Assembly (NCBI GenBank): GCA_900074725.1
Contig: LT598459.1
Coordinates: forward strand, 630,467 to 694,466
Length of the DNA: 64,000 bases
Reading direction: 5' to 3'
Origin: Lachancea dasiensis
Taxonomy: Eukaryota; Ascomycota; Saccharomycetes; Saccharomycetales; Saccharomycetaceae
Part shown: piece after piece, positions 20,195-29,100 of the stretch
Position numbering within the stretch: position 1 is the stretch's first letter
Layout of the letters: the number at the start of each line of letters is the position of its first letter
Position numbers and translations under genes: made by a program
The notes under the pieces: model-generated
Databases searched by the model: none
Told to the model about the DNA's origin: nothing
The model's input: only the letters and a program-made list of their open reading frames with translations

Positions 20195-21361
20195 ATGGAT
20201 TTGTTCAACTCCATTTGCTCTGAGGGCTCCCATGCCATCAAAACTATCGATATGCACACCACTGGGGAGCCTACCAGAATAGTGTACGCCGGGTTCCCAG
20301 ACTTGCAGGGAACCTTGCTGGAGCAGAGAGAACAAGCGCACACGAGCTATGATCATCTACGCAAACGGATTATGCTGGAGCCCAGGGGCCATTTCGACAT
20401 GTATGGGGCGATCATACGTAGGGACACGGAGCTCGTCGAGTCTGGAGACGCAGACATTGGAGTGCTTTTCACCCATAACGGTGGGTTTTCTACGATGTGT
20501 GGCCACGCAACGATAGCACTGGGCCGCTTTTTGGTCGACACGACAGACGAATGTGTGTTCCCCGGGAGGCGCAAACTCACGTTCGATGCTACGACGTGCA
20601 CCGCGCAAGTACGACTCCATGCACCTTGTGGAGTGGTGACCATTACGGTTCCTACGACCTCGGACGGGCGAAAATCCGATCCGTCAAGACCTGTTTCGTT
20701 TTTGTCGACGCCTGCTTATGCCGCGGCCACTGATGTGCAGATTGACATCCCGGCACACATTCGGTGGGAGGAACTCGGAACGAGGAAAAGTATCAAATTT
20801 GATATCAGCTATGGCGGAGCGTTCTACGCCTTGGTGACAGCCCGTGAGCTTGGCTTTGCAAATGGATTACAGGCCGTTGACATTGATCAGATAACTGCAT
20901 GCATCCGGCGCCTGAAGCCCTTTTTGACGTCCCACCCGCGAGTCAAGAACGCACTTGACCATCCCGAAGGAAGCAGCATGTCCTTTCTGTACTCGGTTAT
21001 GGTTGTCGATGAAAACATAGGATATCGTCCGCAAGAAATAGAGGGGGTGGAAACGGGTTTGTGTTATTTCGCAGATAACGAAATCGATCGTTCTCCGACC
21101 GGTTCGTGTGTGTCTGCTAGAATGGCGTTGCGGTATCATAAGGGACTGATCGCCCCAGGGGAAAAACGAGCCTACAATTCGCTGATCTCCAATCATTTCG
21201 CAGAAGGTGCTTTCATAGCGAGGATCGCGAGCGTTTGTCCTGATACCAGTGTGATTGTACAGGTGCAAGGGTTTGCTTATTATACCGGGACGTCTGCTTT
21301 CGTTTGGGAAGAAGGTGACAAGACTTCCCAGGAAGGGTTTGTTTTCGGAAAATGCGTATGA
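20195..21361 (+). CDS. proline racemase family protein, probable trans-3-hydroxy-L-proline dehydratase
   Basis: 388 residues from ATG 20195. The family pattern is clear: KTIDMHTTGEPTRIV near the N-terminus, MLEPRGHFDMYGAI, the first catalytic motif THNGGFSTMCGHATIALGR with Cys102, and the second motif NEIDRSPTGSCVSARMAL. Proline racemases have Cys in the second motif (DRSPCGTG); here it is Thr302, the arrangement typical of trans-3-hydroxy-L-proline dehydratase (EC 4.2.1.77), which gives pyrroline-2-carboxylate. Substrate is inferred from that single position. MKK and UME1 are adjacent in S. cerevisiae, so this gene is extra here: gained in this lineage or lost there. Its stop codon abuts a GC-rich minisatellite. 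Confidence 0.87.
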   Translation: MDLFNSICSEGSHAIKTIDMHTTGEPTRIVYAGFPDLQGTLLEQREQAHTSYDHLRKRIMLEPRGHFDMYGAIIRRDTELVESGDADIGVLFTHNGGFSTMCGHATIALGRFLVDTTDECVFPGRRKLTFDATTCTAQVRLHAPCGVVTITVPTTSDGRKSDPSRPVSFLSTPAYAAATDVQIDIPAHIRWEELGTRKSIKFDISYGGAFYALVTARELGFANGLQAVDIDQITACIRRLKPFLTSHPRVKNALDHPEGSSMSFLYSVMVVDENIGYRPQEIEGVETGLCYFADNEIDRSPTGSCVSARMALRYHKGLIAPGEKRAYNSLISNHFAEGAFIARIASVCPDTSVIVQVQGFAYYTGTSAFVWEEGDKTSQEGFVFGKCV

Positions 21362-21362
21362 G

Positions 21363-21590
21363 GCTGGTGACAGTGCCCGTGGCAGGGCCCGTGGCAATGC
21401 TGGTGACAGTGCCCGTGGCAGGGCCCGTGGCAATGCTGGTGACAGGGCCCGTGGCAGGGCCCGTGGCAATGCTGGTGACAGGGCCCGTGGCAGGGCTGGT
21501 GACAGTGCCCGTGGCAGGGCCCGTGGCAATGCTGGTGACAGGGCCCGTGGCAGGGCCCGTGGCAATGCTGGTGACAGGGCCCGTGGCAGG
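21363..21590 (+). repeat. minisatellite, 12-bp unit with 36/24-bp higher-order pattern
   Basis: 228 bp made of 36-bp units (A) and 24-bp units (B) in the order A A A B A A B, starting at 21363, 21399, 21435, 21471, 21495, 21531 and 21567. Each unit is built of related 12-mers such as GCTGGTGACAGK, GCCCGTGGCAGG and GCCCGTGGCAAT. Because 12 is a multiple of three, several frames on both strands stay open through the array, giving spurious Arg-Gly or Ala-Pro peptides. It starts 2 bp after the racemase-family stop codon. A 12-bp perfect direct repeat, GGAAAATGCGTA, flanks it at 21347-21358 and 21605-21616. Confidence 0.95.
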
Positions 21591-22206
21591 GCTCCCATGT
21601 TTGTGGAAAATGCGTACAAGAGGGCTACGCCCGGGATGGGAACTTTCGAGTACCGTAGGTCCACTGCCTGTACTACAGGTTCTTATGGGGAAACAAGAGT
21701 GTCTACTACTGACCAAAGTGTGGCTAAGAAATTTGTAGGTATGCGGTGTATATATGTAAATTGTGAGAAGCGTATCAAGTCGCCAGGCGAGAAATATTCC
21801 AACGCTAATCCCCTAGCAGGGAAACTGTGCGATAACTCAATTCGTTTTCACTGGCCTTCGTCCAACAACTGCACTCAACAATTCTTGTTTTAGGTTTCTC
21901 CAGATTGAAACGCTCTGCACAGTGCATTAGTTTATATTCCTACTCCTCCATCGCAGTCCCTACTCCTCCGAATCCGTCAGGTTCTGCTCGCAGTGCTTAT
22001 TTTAGTGACGCCGCTTGGATCACTTAGTACTATACTGACACCGGGTCGAGGCCTCCCATTATTTTCCATCGGCACTGCACTACCACCCTGCCTCCTCCAG
22101 CTTACAACCAGCGAGACCGCCTGGGACTTGGCTCGAGGTCTTGAATGATCATCGCTGTTGGTGTGGAACCAATGCACGGGCCACTTTTCATGTTTAAACT
22201 CAGCAT
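21591..22206. other. intergenic between two repeat arrays
   Basis: About 600 bp of moderate GC. The plus-strand frame that leaves the minisatellite continues to 21893 but resembles no protein. No RNA gene was recognised. Confidence 0.3.
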
Positions 22207-22407
22207 TTGACATTCATCATGCAATTAGCCAAATACCAACGTTTTGGGTAAATAGTGTGCCTGGTAATCGGCCTCATTCTTGACATTCATCATGCAATTA
22301 GCTAAATAGTGTGCCTGGTAATCGGCCTCATTCTTGACATTCATCATGCAATTAGCTAAATACCAACGTTTTATGTAAATAGTGTGCCTGGCAATCGGGC
22401 CTCATTC
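22207..22407 (+). repeat. tandem repeat of 73, 54 and 74 bp units
   Basis: Three copies beginning TTGACATTCATCATGCAATT at 22207, 22280 and 22334. The middle copy lacks a 19-bp segment containing CCAACGTTTT. Each ends CCTCATTC. The same CCTCATTC word then recurs at irregular spacing to about 22515, giving a degenerate tail of the array. It lies in the 3' flank of UME1. Confidence 0.93.
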
Positions 22408-22534
22408 TTATAACTCATTCTTGTATCTAGTGCCACTGGGCCTCATTCTAGTGCTGGGTGGCTGGGTGGCCTCATTCCGTCCACTGGACCTCATTCTGCC
22501 CGCTGGGCCCCATTCTTGTATCCAGTGCACCTCG

Positions 22535-23902
22535 CTAGTGCTCGTCCTCATCGGCGCTCGGCGCAGATGACTCCTCGTCGGTTCCAACCAAGCCCTTGTA
22601 CACCGTCAAGACTCCGTCCGGGTCGACGCACCCAACGAGCCCGCAGATGACCGGGTGCCAAGTGACAGTGTCGCGCTGGTTACAATTCGCCACGTTTCTG
22701 CGGCCACCACCGGTGTGCATGAACTTCAAACACAGTTGCTGCAATTCCTCCGGGTCCGGGGCGTCGTCGTCGTGGTCATGGTCGTGGTCGTGGTCGTTGT
22801 CGCCGTCGCGCACGAACACGGGTTCCAAATCCCAATGGTAGACGTTCCCGGACCGTCCCACGGTCAGAACCTCGGTCGGCGAAGAGACTCCAAACTTGAT
22901 GTCCGCGACCGCGTCCCCGGCCGACTGGTAAAACTTGGCGATCGGCCTGGGCTCCTCGCGCGTCGGCGCGCACGCGACAATGCTTCGCAAGTCCCACAGC
23001 TTCAGCACCCCGGTGTCCGAGCCCGTGAGGAACAACGTTTCTACAAACGGCGACACGTCCATGCTGGTGACCCTGCCGTCGTGCGGGTCCGTTAGGGCCC
23101 ACAGCGGCGAGCCGTCGCCACGCACATCGAAGAACCGGACGGTGCTGTCGTCGGAACACGCCGCGAAGAGGTGGTTGTCGAGAAACCGAACCACGGGCGT
23201 CGCAGAGGTGCCCGGGACCAGGATGACTCGGACGACGCGGCCCGCGGGCTGCGCCGAGTTGTCCACCACTTTCAACAGACTCGCCGACCCGGGGCCCGGC
23301 TGCGACTTCACCAGCGTCGCCAGGTCCCCGGAAACTGCAAAGTCCGCGCGCGCGTCGCCGTGGGCGCGCGACTGGTCGTGGATCTGCGAGAAACTGGTCG
23401 CGGGCCCGACCAGCTCCTCCACCACGGACACCGGCGCCCGGCAGCCCGCCTGGAACCACGCCAGCGACCCGCTGGCGGTCATCGCCACTGCGGACGACGT
23501 GCCCAGGCACTGCAGTTTGGTGATGGTTTCGCCCTGGTAGGTCCACTTGGGCTCCCGCTGCGCGGGCCGCGCGAACGCGGGCCCGTATTGCGGGTCGCCG
23601 CGGCCGCCGCGGCCGCCGCTGTCGTCGTCGTCGTCGTCGTGGAGCCCGAGCGGGAGCTCGAACTCCACCTCGTACACGTCGCTGCCTTGCGAGCACAACA
23701 GCGACGCCGCGAGCGTCCCGCGCGCGGCGTCCGGCACCACCTCGCGCGTGAAGGCCACCACTTTGGCGACCTGCTCCACGCGCTCAAACACCGTGGTGGA
23801 CGGCGGCCGGAACGTCGAGATGTGCTGGTACAGCGCGGGCACTGCTTTCTTCCATATCTTGAACTCCTCGTTGCGGATCTTGTTGGCGTCCGCGGTGCTC
23901 AT
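22535..23902 (-). CDS. UME1: WD40 transcriptional modulator Ume1/Wtm
   Basis: 455 residues (S. cerevisiae Ume1 460). N-terminus MSTADANKIRNEEFKIWKKAVPALYQHISTF is the conserved Ume1/Wtm opening, followed by an acidic DDDDDD insert and WD repeats ending in FFDVRG, LKLWDLRS, VYHWDLEPVF. A His-Asp stretch (DHDHDHDHDD) and an acidic tail occur near the C-terminus. Ume1 acts with the Rpd3-Sin3 histone deacetylase to repress meiotic genes; Wtm1/2 are transcriptional modulators, Wtm1 anchoring Rnr2-Rnr4 in the nucleus. This is the single-copy relative of UME1 (YPL139C) and WTM1/WTM2 (YOR230W/YOR229W). Codons are extremely GC-rich at third positions, unlike MKK next door. The ATG at 23902 is fixed by homology. 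Confidence 0.93.
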   Translation of the reverse strand: MSTADANKIRNEEFKIWKKAVPALYQHISTFRPPSTTVFERVEQVAKVVAFTREVVPDAARGTLAASLLCSQGSDVYEVEFELPLGLHDDDDDDSGGRGGRGDPQYGPAFARPAQREPKWTYQGETITKLQCLGTSSAVAMTASGSLAWFQAGCRAPVSVVEELVGPATSFSQIHDQSRAHGDARADFAVSGDLATLVKSQPGPGSASLLKVVDNSAQPAGRVVRVILVPGTSATPVVRFLDNHLFAACSDDSTVRFFDVRGDGSPLWALTDPHDGRVTSMDVSPFVETLFLTGSDTGVLKLWDLRSIVACAPTREEPRPIAKFYQSAGDAVADIKFGVSSPTEVLTVGRSGNVYHWDLEPVFVRDGDNDHDHDHDHDDDAPDPEELQQLCLKFMHTGGGRRNVANCNQRDTVTWHPVICGLVGCVDPDGVLTVYKGLVGTDEESSAPSADEDEH

Positions 23903-24107
23903 GGTCGGGCGAGGGTGGGGGGCGAGAGGGCGGGAGGGCGCGACGCTGTTGGACCCGAGTTGTCTTGATGCGTGCGTTGGGTGGAGGGAAGCGAACCTGG
24001 GGGACCCGGCGGTGTAAACGAATGGGCAAGAGCGCCGTGCGGGGCGACGAGCGGCCCGGCGACGACGGTGGGCGATGAGCAGGGCGACGAGCAGGGCGAC
24101 TGGCTGG

Positions 24108-25103
24108 TCAATGCACTGGCTGAGTGTCCGCGCGGGCGTCCTGGCCCAGTTTCTTGTACAATTGCAGCCGCAGCTGGTCGCGCCGCAGCTCGAGCAGCAG
24201 CGCGAGCCGGTGCTCGGAGGAGTCGAGCGTCTCGCGCTGGAACTGCAGCGCGCTGTGCTGGATGCCGGCCCAGTCGAGGTGTCGCGCGCACCGGAGACGA
24301 GCGCACACGCCCCGGACCTCGTCGGCCGGGGCCGCCTGGAACTCGACCGCGAAGCGCTCGGGCGCGCAGGGCGGCTCGAGGTCCGCGCGGTAGCCGCACA
24401 GCGCCTGCGGTTTGGCGGGGCGCTTGCGCTTGGGGCGAGCGCGCGCGCTCGCGGTCTTGTCGCCGCGGTCGTCGCCGCCGTCGCCGCCGCTAAACAAGTG
24501 CTGGTTGGCGGCGCGGACCCACTCGCCATACGCGGCGAGCCGGGTCGAGTGCGCGTCCAGTAGCGGGCGGTCGCGCGTGCGCAGCCCGTGCAGCTGCGCT
24601 GCCAGCTCCTGAAGCAGGCCGTCGCCCGCCAACACCGCCTCGCTGCCCGGCGGCGGCGACCGCGGCGGGCCCTGTCCCAGGCGCTGGAAGTGGGCCACGT
24701 CGGGCTCCTGGAGCATGTGGCGGAGGTGGTCGCGGGCGGGCTCGTCGGTGCGCTCCACGAGCGCGCGCCAGTACGCGCGCGCGTGGTCCTCGCCGCAGTA
24801 CTGGCTGGTCGCCGCGACGGGCTTGAAACAGTCGCCCACCCGGCACTTGCGCCGCCACATCGTCCGCGGCAGCGCGCGCGCGCGCTCGTCGCCGCCCTCC
24901 GCCGCGGGGCCCGTCTCGCCGGCCTGGCAGCGCGGGCAGTAGAACGAGAACACCAGTTCGTGGTACTTCTCCGGGATCGCCAAGCACGCAAAGTGGAACC
25001 AGTCGTCGCACCCGTCGCACCCGACCATCAGCTCGCCCGAGTCCGGTTTCCGGCAGATACAAAACACCTCTTCGCCCGGCGCAGGCAGCGGTGGTGTGGC
25101 CAT
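24108..25103 (-). CDS. SPP1: COMPASS (Set1C) subunit Spp1, PHD finger protein
   Basis: 331 residues (S. cerevisiae 353). A PHD finger lies at about 10-60: VFCICRKPDSGELMVGCDGCDDWFHFACL...FYCPRC, a complete Cys4-His-Cys3 set with the aromatic residues expected of an H3K4me3 reader. A second zinc motif follows (RRKCRVGDCFKPV...QYCGEDHAR). The C-terminal half is helical with RETLDSSEHRLALLLELRRDQLRLQLYKKLG split over about 30 residues near the end. Spp1 stimulates Set1 methylation of H3K4 and, in meiosis, tethers H3K4me3 loop sites to axis protein Mer2 to promote double-strand breaks. Very GC-rich coding. Position between UME1 and MCP1/GIP3 matches YPL138C. Confidence 0.95.
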   Translation of the reverse strand: MATPPLPAPGEEVFCICRKPDSGELMVGCDGCDDWFHFACLAIPEKYHELVFSFYCPRCQAGETGPAAEGGDERARALPRTMWRRKCRVGDCFKPVAATSQYCGEDHARAYWRALVERTDEPARDHLRHMLQEPDVAHFQRLGQGPPRSPPPGSEAVLAGDGLLQELAAQLHGLRTRDRPLLDAHSTRLAAYGEWVRAANQHLFSGGDGGDDRGDKTASARARPKRKRPAKPQALCGYRADLEPPCAPERFAVEFQAAPADEVRGVCARLRCARHLDWAGIQHSALQFQRETLDSSEHRLALLLELRRDQLRLQLYKKLGQDARADTQPVH

Positions 25104-25264
25104 GGCGTTGTGAGCTCTGGGTCTGTGAGCTTTGGGTGTCGCTTTTGGTGTCTGAGCGTTCGCTGCCGAGGCGGTGCCCCGAGGTCCAATTTCAGGTTGG
25201 TGAAAAGCGAGCGGTGGAGGGAAGGCGGGCGACCCGAGCCACCGCGAACACCAGCACAACGACC

Positions 25265-26113
25265 ATGGAGCTGAAGGAACTGACCCCGGAGCCCGTGGCG
25301 CACTACCACGAGCAGGACGGCGAGGACGGCGGGCCCGGCGAGGACGGGCGCGCGCGCGCGCGCGCGCAGCGCGCCCAATGGGCAAGAGCGGCGCTGCGAC
25401 AGGTGCAGCGACACTCGGTGTGGCCATGGGCGGTGTACTTCCCGCTACACGCGGCGAACGCGCTGGTGGTGGGCGCGGTGGCGCCCGCGGCGGCGAACGA
25501 GGTGCTGATGATGGTGCGGGAGCTGCTGCCGGAGAAGAGCACGACGGCGACGGTGCTGGTGGTGTCGGCGGCGGCGCATGTGGCGAGCGGAGTGGCCCTG
25601 CGAGTGTGGCGATGGGTAGCGCGCCGGCAGCGAGCGCGGGAAGACGGCCCTGACGCGCACCGCGTCGCGGTGCGCCGCCGCGAGTTCGGGCTGGTCGGCG
25701 GGCTCTCGGGCTACTTCATCGGCGCGGCGCGCGAGCTCGCGTACAACCCGCAAGTGGTGTCGGGCTACGTGCTGGTGCCCGCGGTCGCGTACCACGCGCG
25801 CCTGATGGCCGGCAGCGAGGTGGACTTTGACTTTGTGCGATGGATCTTGCAAAACGAGCGGCGGGCGGCCGTGGCGTGGGCCGCGGGCGCGGTGCCGCTC
25901 GCGGTGCTGGTGTGGTCCGCGACCTACCACCTGGGCGCCGGGCTGTGCCAGTTCGCGCGGATCTCGCGGTGGAAGTGGCGGAAAACCGTGTCTACATTGA
26001 TATTTGGCGTCTCCACGACGGGCCTCGTCGCGCTGTGGCGGCTCTCGCGCAGCGCGGGCGATGGGTTTGTGGACGCGGCCCGGTACCGCGGCCTTCTGCG
26101 GGCCCTGTTTTGA
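25265..26113 (+). CDS. MCP1: Mcp1-like mitochondrial outer membrane protein (DUF1691)
   Basis: 282 residues (S. cerevisiae 302) with about five hydrophobic segments. Family landmarks include HSVWPWAVYFPLHAANALVV, FGLVGGLSGYFIGA, the heme-like pocket region and GLCQFARISRWKW. Mcp1 was found as a suppressor of mdm10 loss and works with Vps13 at mitochondrial contact sites for lipid homeostasis. ATG 25265 begins MELKELTPEPV. A 20-bp alternating GC run at 25348-25367 encodes Arg-Ala repeats near the N-terminus. The gene is divergent from SPP1 with only 161 bp between starts and convergent with GIP3; MCP1 next to HER1 is the order seen at YOR228C-YOR227W. Confidence 0.92.
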   Translation: MELKELTPEPVAHYHEQDGEDGGPGEDGRARARAQRAQWARAALRQVQRHSVWPWAVYFPLHAANALVVGAVAPAAANEVLMMVRELLPEKSTTATVLVVSAAAHVASGVALRVWRWVARRQRAREDGPDAHRVAVRRREFGLVGGLSGYFIGAARELAYNPQVVSGYVLVPAVAYHARLMAGSEVDFDFVRWILQNERRAAVAWAAGAVPLAVLVWSATYHLGAGLCQFARISRWKWRKTVSTLIFGVSTTGLVALWRLSRSAGDGFVDAARYRGLLRALF

Positions 26114-26167
26114 GCCCCACAACAGTTGTGGATGCGTTTTGGTTCACTACTACTCTACACCGAGCTT

Positions 26168-29100
26168 CTATTTATTGGACCGCACTTTGCTCAGGCTGCT
26201 GAGCAACTTGTCGTAGGTCTCGTCCACTTTGTCCTCGTTGTCCGAGTCCGAGGACGTGAAGGACGCAGTGGAACTGGACCGCACCAACTGCGAGCCCGCC
26301 GCCGCGGCCGGAGGCACCGTCGCCATCGGGTGCAGCGGAACCCCGTAGATCTTGTCCAGAGTGACTCTATTCCCAGTCACATTTTGGATCAGTTCCTCGA
26401 TCGAGTCTATACCTTTGGCACGCATCACGGCGTCGCGCAATTCCGTACCGGACGGGATCTTGGGAAGCAGCCCGTGAGCGGCGGCCGCCTGTGGGGCAAC
26501 AGCGGCGGTGGCCGTGGAGGACGTTTGCGGCGAGACGGCGGTGGCCGCGGGGCCGGGATTCACCACCTGGTGGTCCGGGTATATAGAGTTTTGTTGTTGC
26601 ACGAAAAACCCCCACTTGTGGAACTCGCCTTCTTCCTCCTCTTGGCGTTTGCCCACCAGCGCAACGTGCGACGGCTGTTTCACCAACACCGGCTTGCCCG
26701 TGGTAACGTCTATGGTTCTCCCGGAGTCCGTCGCCATCAAATGGGGTCGTACGTGGGCGGGCACCTCGGGGTCCGGGAGCGCCGACAGGTCGTGCTCGAA
26801 CGCAGAGGGCTGTGTGTCCGGCTCGAAGCCCGCCACGTCGGCCACCTGTGGGTATGTCTTGAGTAGGCTTAGGATATGCGATAGATTGTTTTCCACAAAT
26901 AACAACCGTAGCAGGTTTTCTTTACTTTGTAAGTTCAATTCCCCCAGGCTCCGCTTGTGGAACAGTTGGTCGATGGTGCTCTGCACGTTGTCGTGCACGC
27001 GGTTGAAGCGTTCCCAATACTTCTTGAGCAGATACCTTCTGGTGGCATTCGTCTCCACGTTTTCAAAGTTGTTCAGTTTCTCAAACACGTTCTCCGCCGT
27101 TTCCGACAGCAGTGTGCCGTCGAATAGCACGTCGTCCTGGTTCGTCAGGTCGTCCAGCTCGAAGTCCCGGTGCATCCTGCGCATCAGGCAGAGCGCGATG
27201 CGCGAAGAGATTTGTTCCGGCATGTTCCCATACGCGATATCCAGATTCGTCAACTTGGCACATTGCCGCACGCAATCGTAGACGTTGGCACACATGGCGG
27301 TGGAGAACGCCTCCGCCGGTATATTCAGCAATGACAGGTGCAACAATTGGTCGCATTTCGACAGCACGCTGGTGACCATCACCACTTCTCGAGAGGTGAA
27401 GTCGTTCGAATCCAAGTGCAGCCGTTTCAAATTGGCCATGCGTGGGAGGTATTTGTTCAGGTACGGGAAAATCTCCGGGAAGATCTGCGGCAAATTGCTC
27501 AAGTCCAAGAAATACAGGTTTGGCAGTTTGGATATGGCCCGTAGGATCAACGCCGCGTCGTACGCGGTGGCGATGTTTGTGCTGTTCAGCGTGAAGTAAT
27601 GCATATTGTCCAAGGGCAAGGCGGACAGCTTCCCAACCAACGGTTTCACAAGCTCACTCAGGTCGTTAAACCCGAGGTCCACGCCTTGGATCTGGTAATC
27701 GCTGACCCACGACATTAGGAACTTCAGCTGCTCCCCTGTGATCGACGATTGCGCGATGCCAAGCCTCTTCTTACTGTGGGCAGGCGCCGTCGAGGCAAAA
27801 GTGCTTAGTAAGTTGACGAATACGTCAAAGTTGTCAAACCTCACTCCGTTGATCAACAGCTCTTCCAGGGGCCTACCGCGGCGTCGTTGTAGCACATCTG
27901 TAAACAAATTCCAATCCATATGCGCGCGGTACAGGCCCGGTGCCAGGTCTGGCTTGATCTTGGTTTGTGAGATGTCCAGTTTCAAAAGCGAATCGTTTCG
28001 CAGCAGGAACCGGCACAGTAGTTTCCAGCTTTCCGAGTTGAAAATCACATTTCGGAAACCGAGCTTTTCGATCGCACCGCTATTCGCCAGTGAGGTTATC
28101 ACTATTCTTAGCATTTCGGGGGTCAGGTTCACATTATCGAACACCACGTTGTGGATCGGAGTGATCGAGATGAAATCGCAAAACGACAGTAAGTCTATGA
28201 GCGTGGGCCTAGGGTTCAGAAACTTCAACATTTGTAAAGGAGCAGTCTTGTTTTTCACTTGTTTGAGTGTGGATGGTATTGGCAAAATCTCCCGCAAATG
28301 ACAACAGCGCGTGTAGATCTTGTCTAGCGTCAGTTTGGTCTGGGATTCCGGACTGTCCTCCGGCTGTGAGGGGTCGAAATAGTTTTCGTGCTTGTGAATT
28401 GGCTTATCGATCTCCAGATGCTTGATGCGGTCGTCAATCGCCGTGGTGGTGGGTTTCGTGCCGGCCTGCTGACCACTGGCTGGAGCCGTGGTGTTCGTCG
28501 CTTGTGAAGTGCTCTTGGATTTGAAGTTTGCAACCTCATGCGCTATACGCTGCGCTGCGTAGTGCGCCTCCTGCTGATGCTTATCCGACTCCCTCAGGGC
28601 CTTGCGGTGGTTCTCTAGCGCGGCCTTATATTCCTTGGACTCCTCGTTGAAAAGCGAGGCCGCGTGTTCGACACTGCCTTGCGTATTGGTGATGCCCACC
28701 GATATGGACGGGGTCGGACATATCATGTCCTGGGGGATCAGCACGTCCCCACGTTTCGGTTTTCGGCTTGGGATCTGTTGAGGCGGATCCATTCCAAAAC
28801 GGTCAACCGCGAATGTGACCCTTCGGAGCGGCACGCTGGCCAAATTCTCAAAGGGGATGGAATTGCGATGCGTGCTAGCACGTCCGGGAAAGAATCTCTC
28901 TTCGTGAATGGGAGCCGGATCTTTGACCTCGGGCGACGAGGGTTCTTTCAAAAACTGCGACACGGCAACGTTCATCGACGACGAGTTCGGAGTTGACACG
29001 GCACCCGGCACAGCAGCCGGGGCAGTGGCCGGTGGCGTGGCTGGAGCAGCCCCCACCGACGTGCTTGTGGCGTCGCCCGGAGCAGCTCCCTTGGCGGGAC

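Noticed and set aside
21255-21893. Plus-strand frame of 212 codons with Arg-Gly-rich repeats.
   Set aside because: The repeats come from a 12-bp minisatellite that keeps several frames open on both strands; flanking parts overlap the racemase gene in another frame and resemble nothing.
22535-24991. An 818-codon minus-strand frame that appears to join UME1 to sequence across SPP1.
   Set aside because: Only the part from ATG 23902 is UME1. The upstream part is a GC-rich shadow frame of SPP1.
22655-25653. Many long plus- and minus-strand frames in the GC-rich block.
   Set aside because: High GC removes stop codons from all frames. Only UME1, SPP1 and MCP1 have family matches and synteny.
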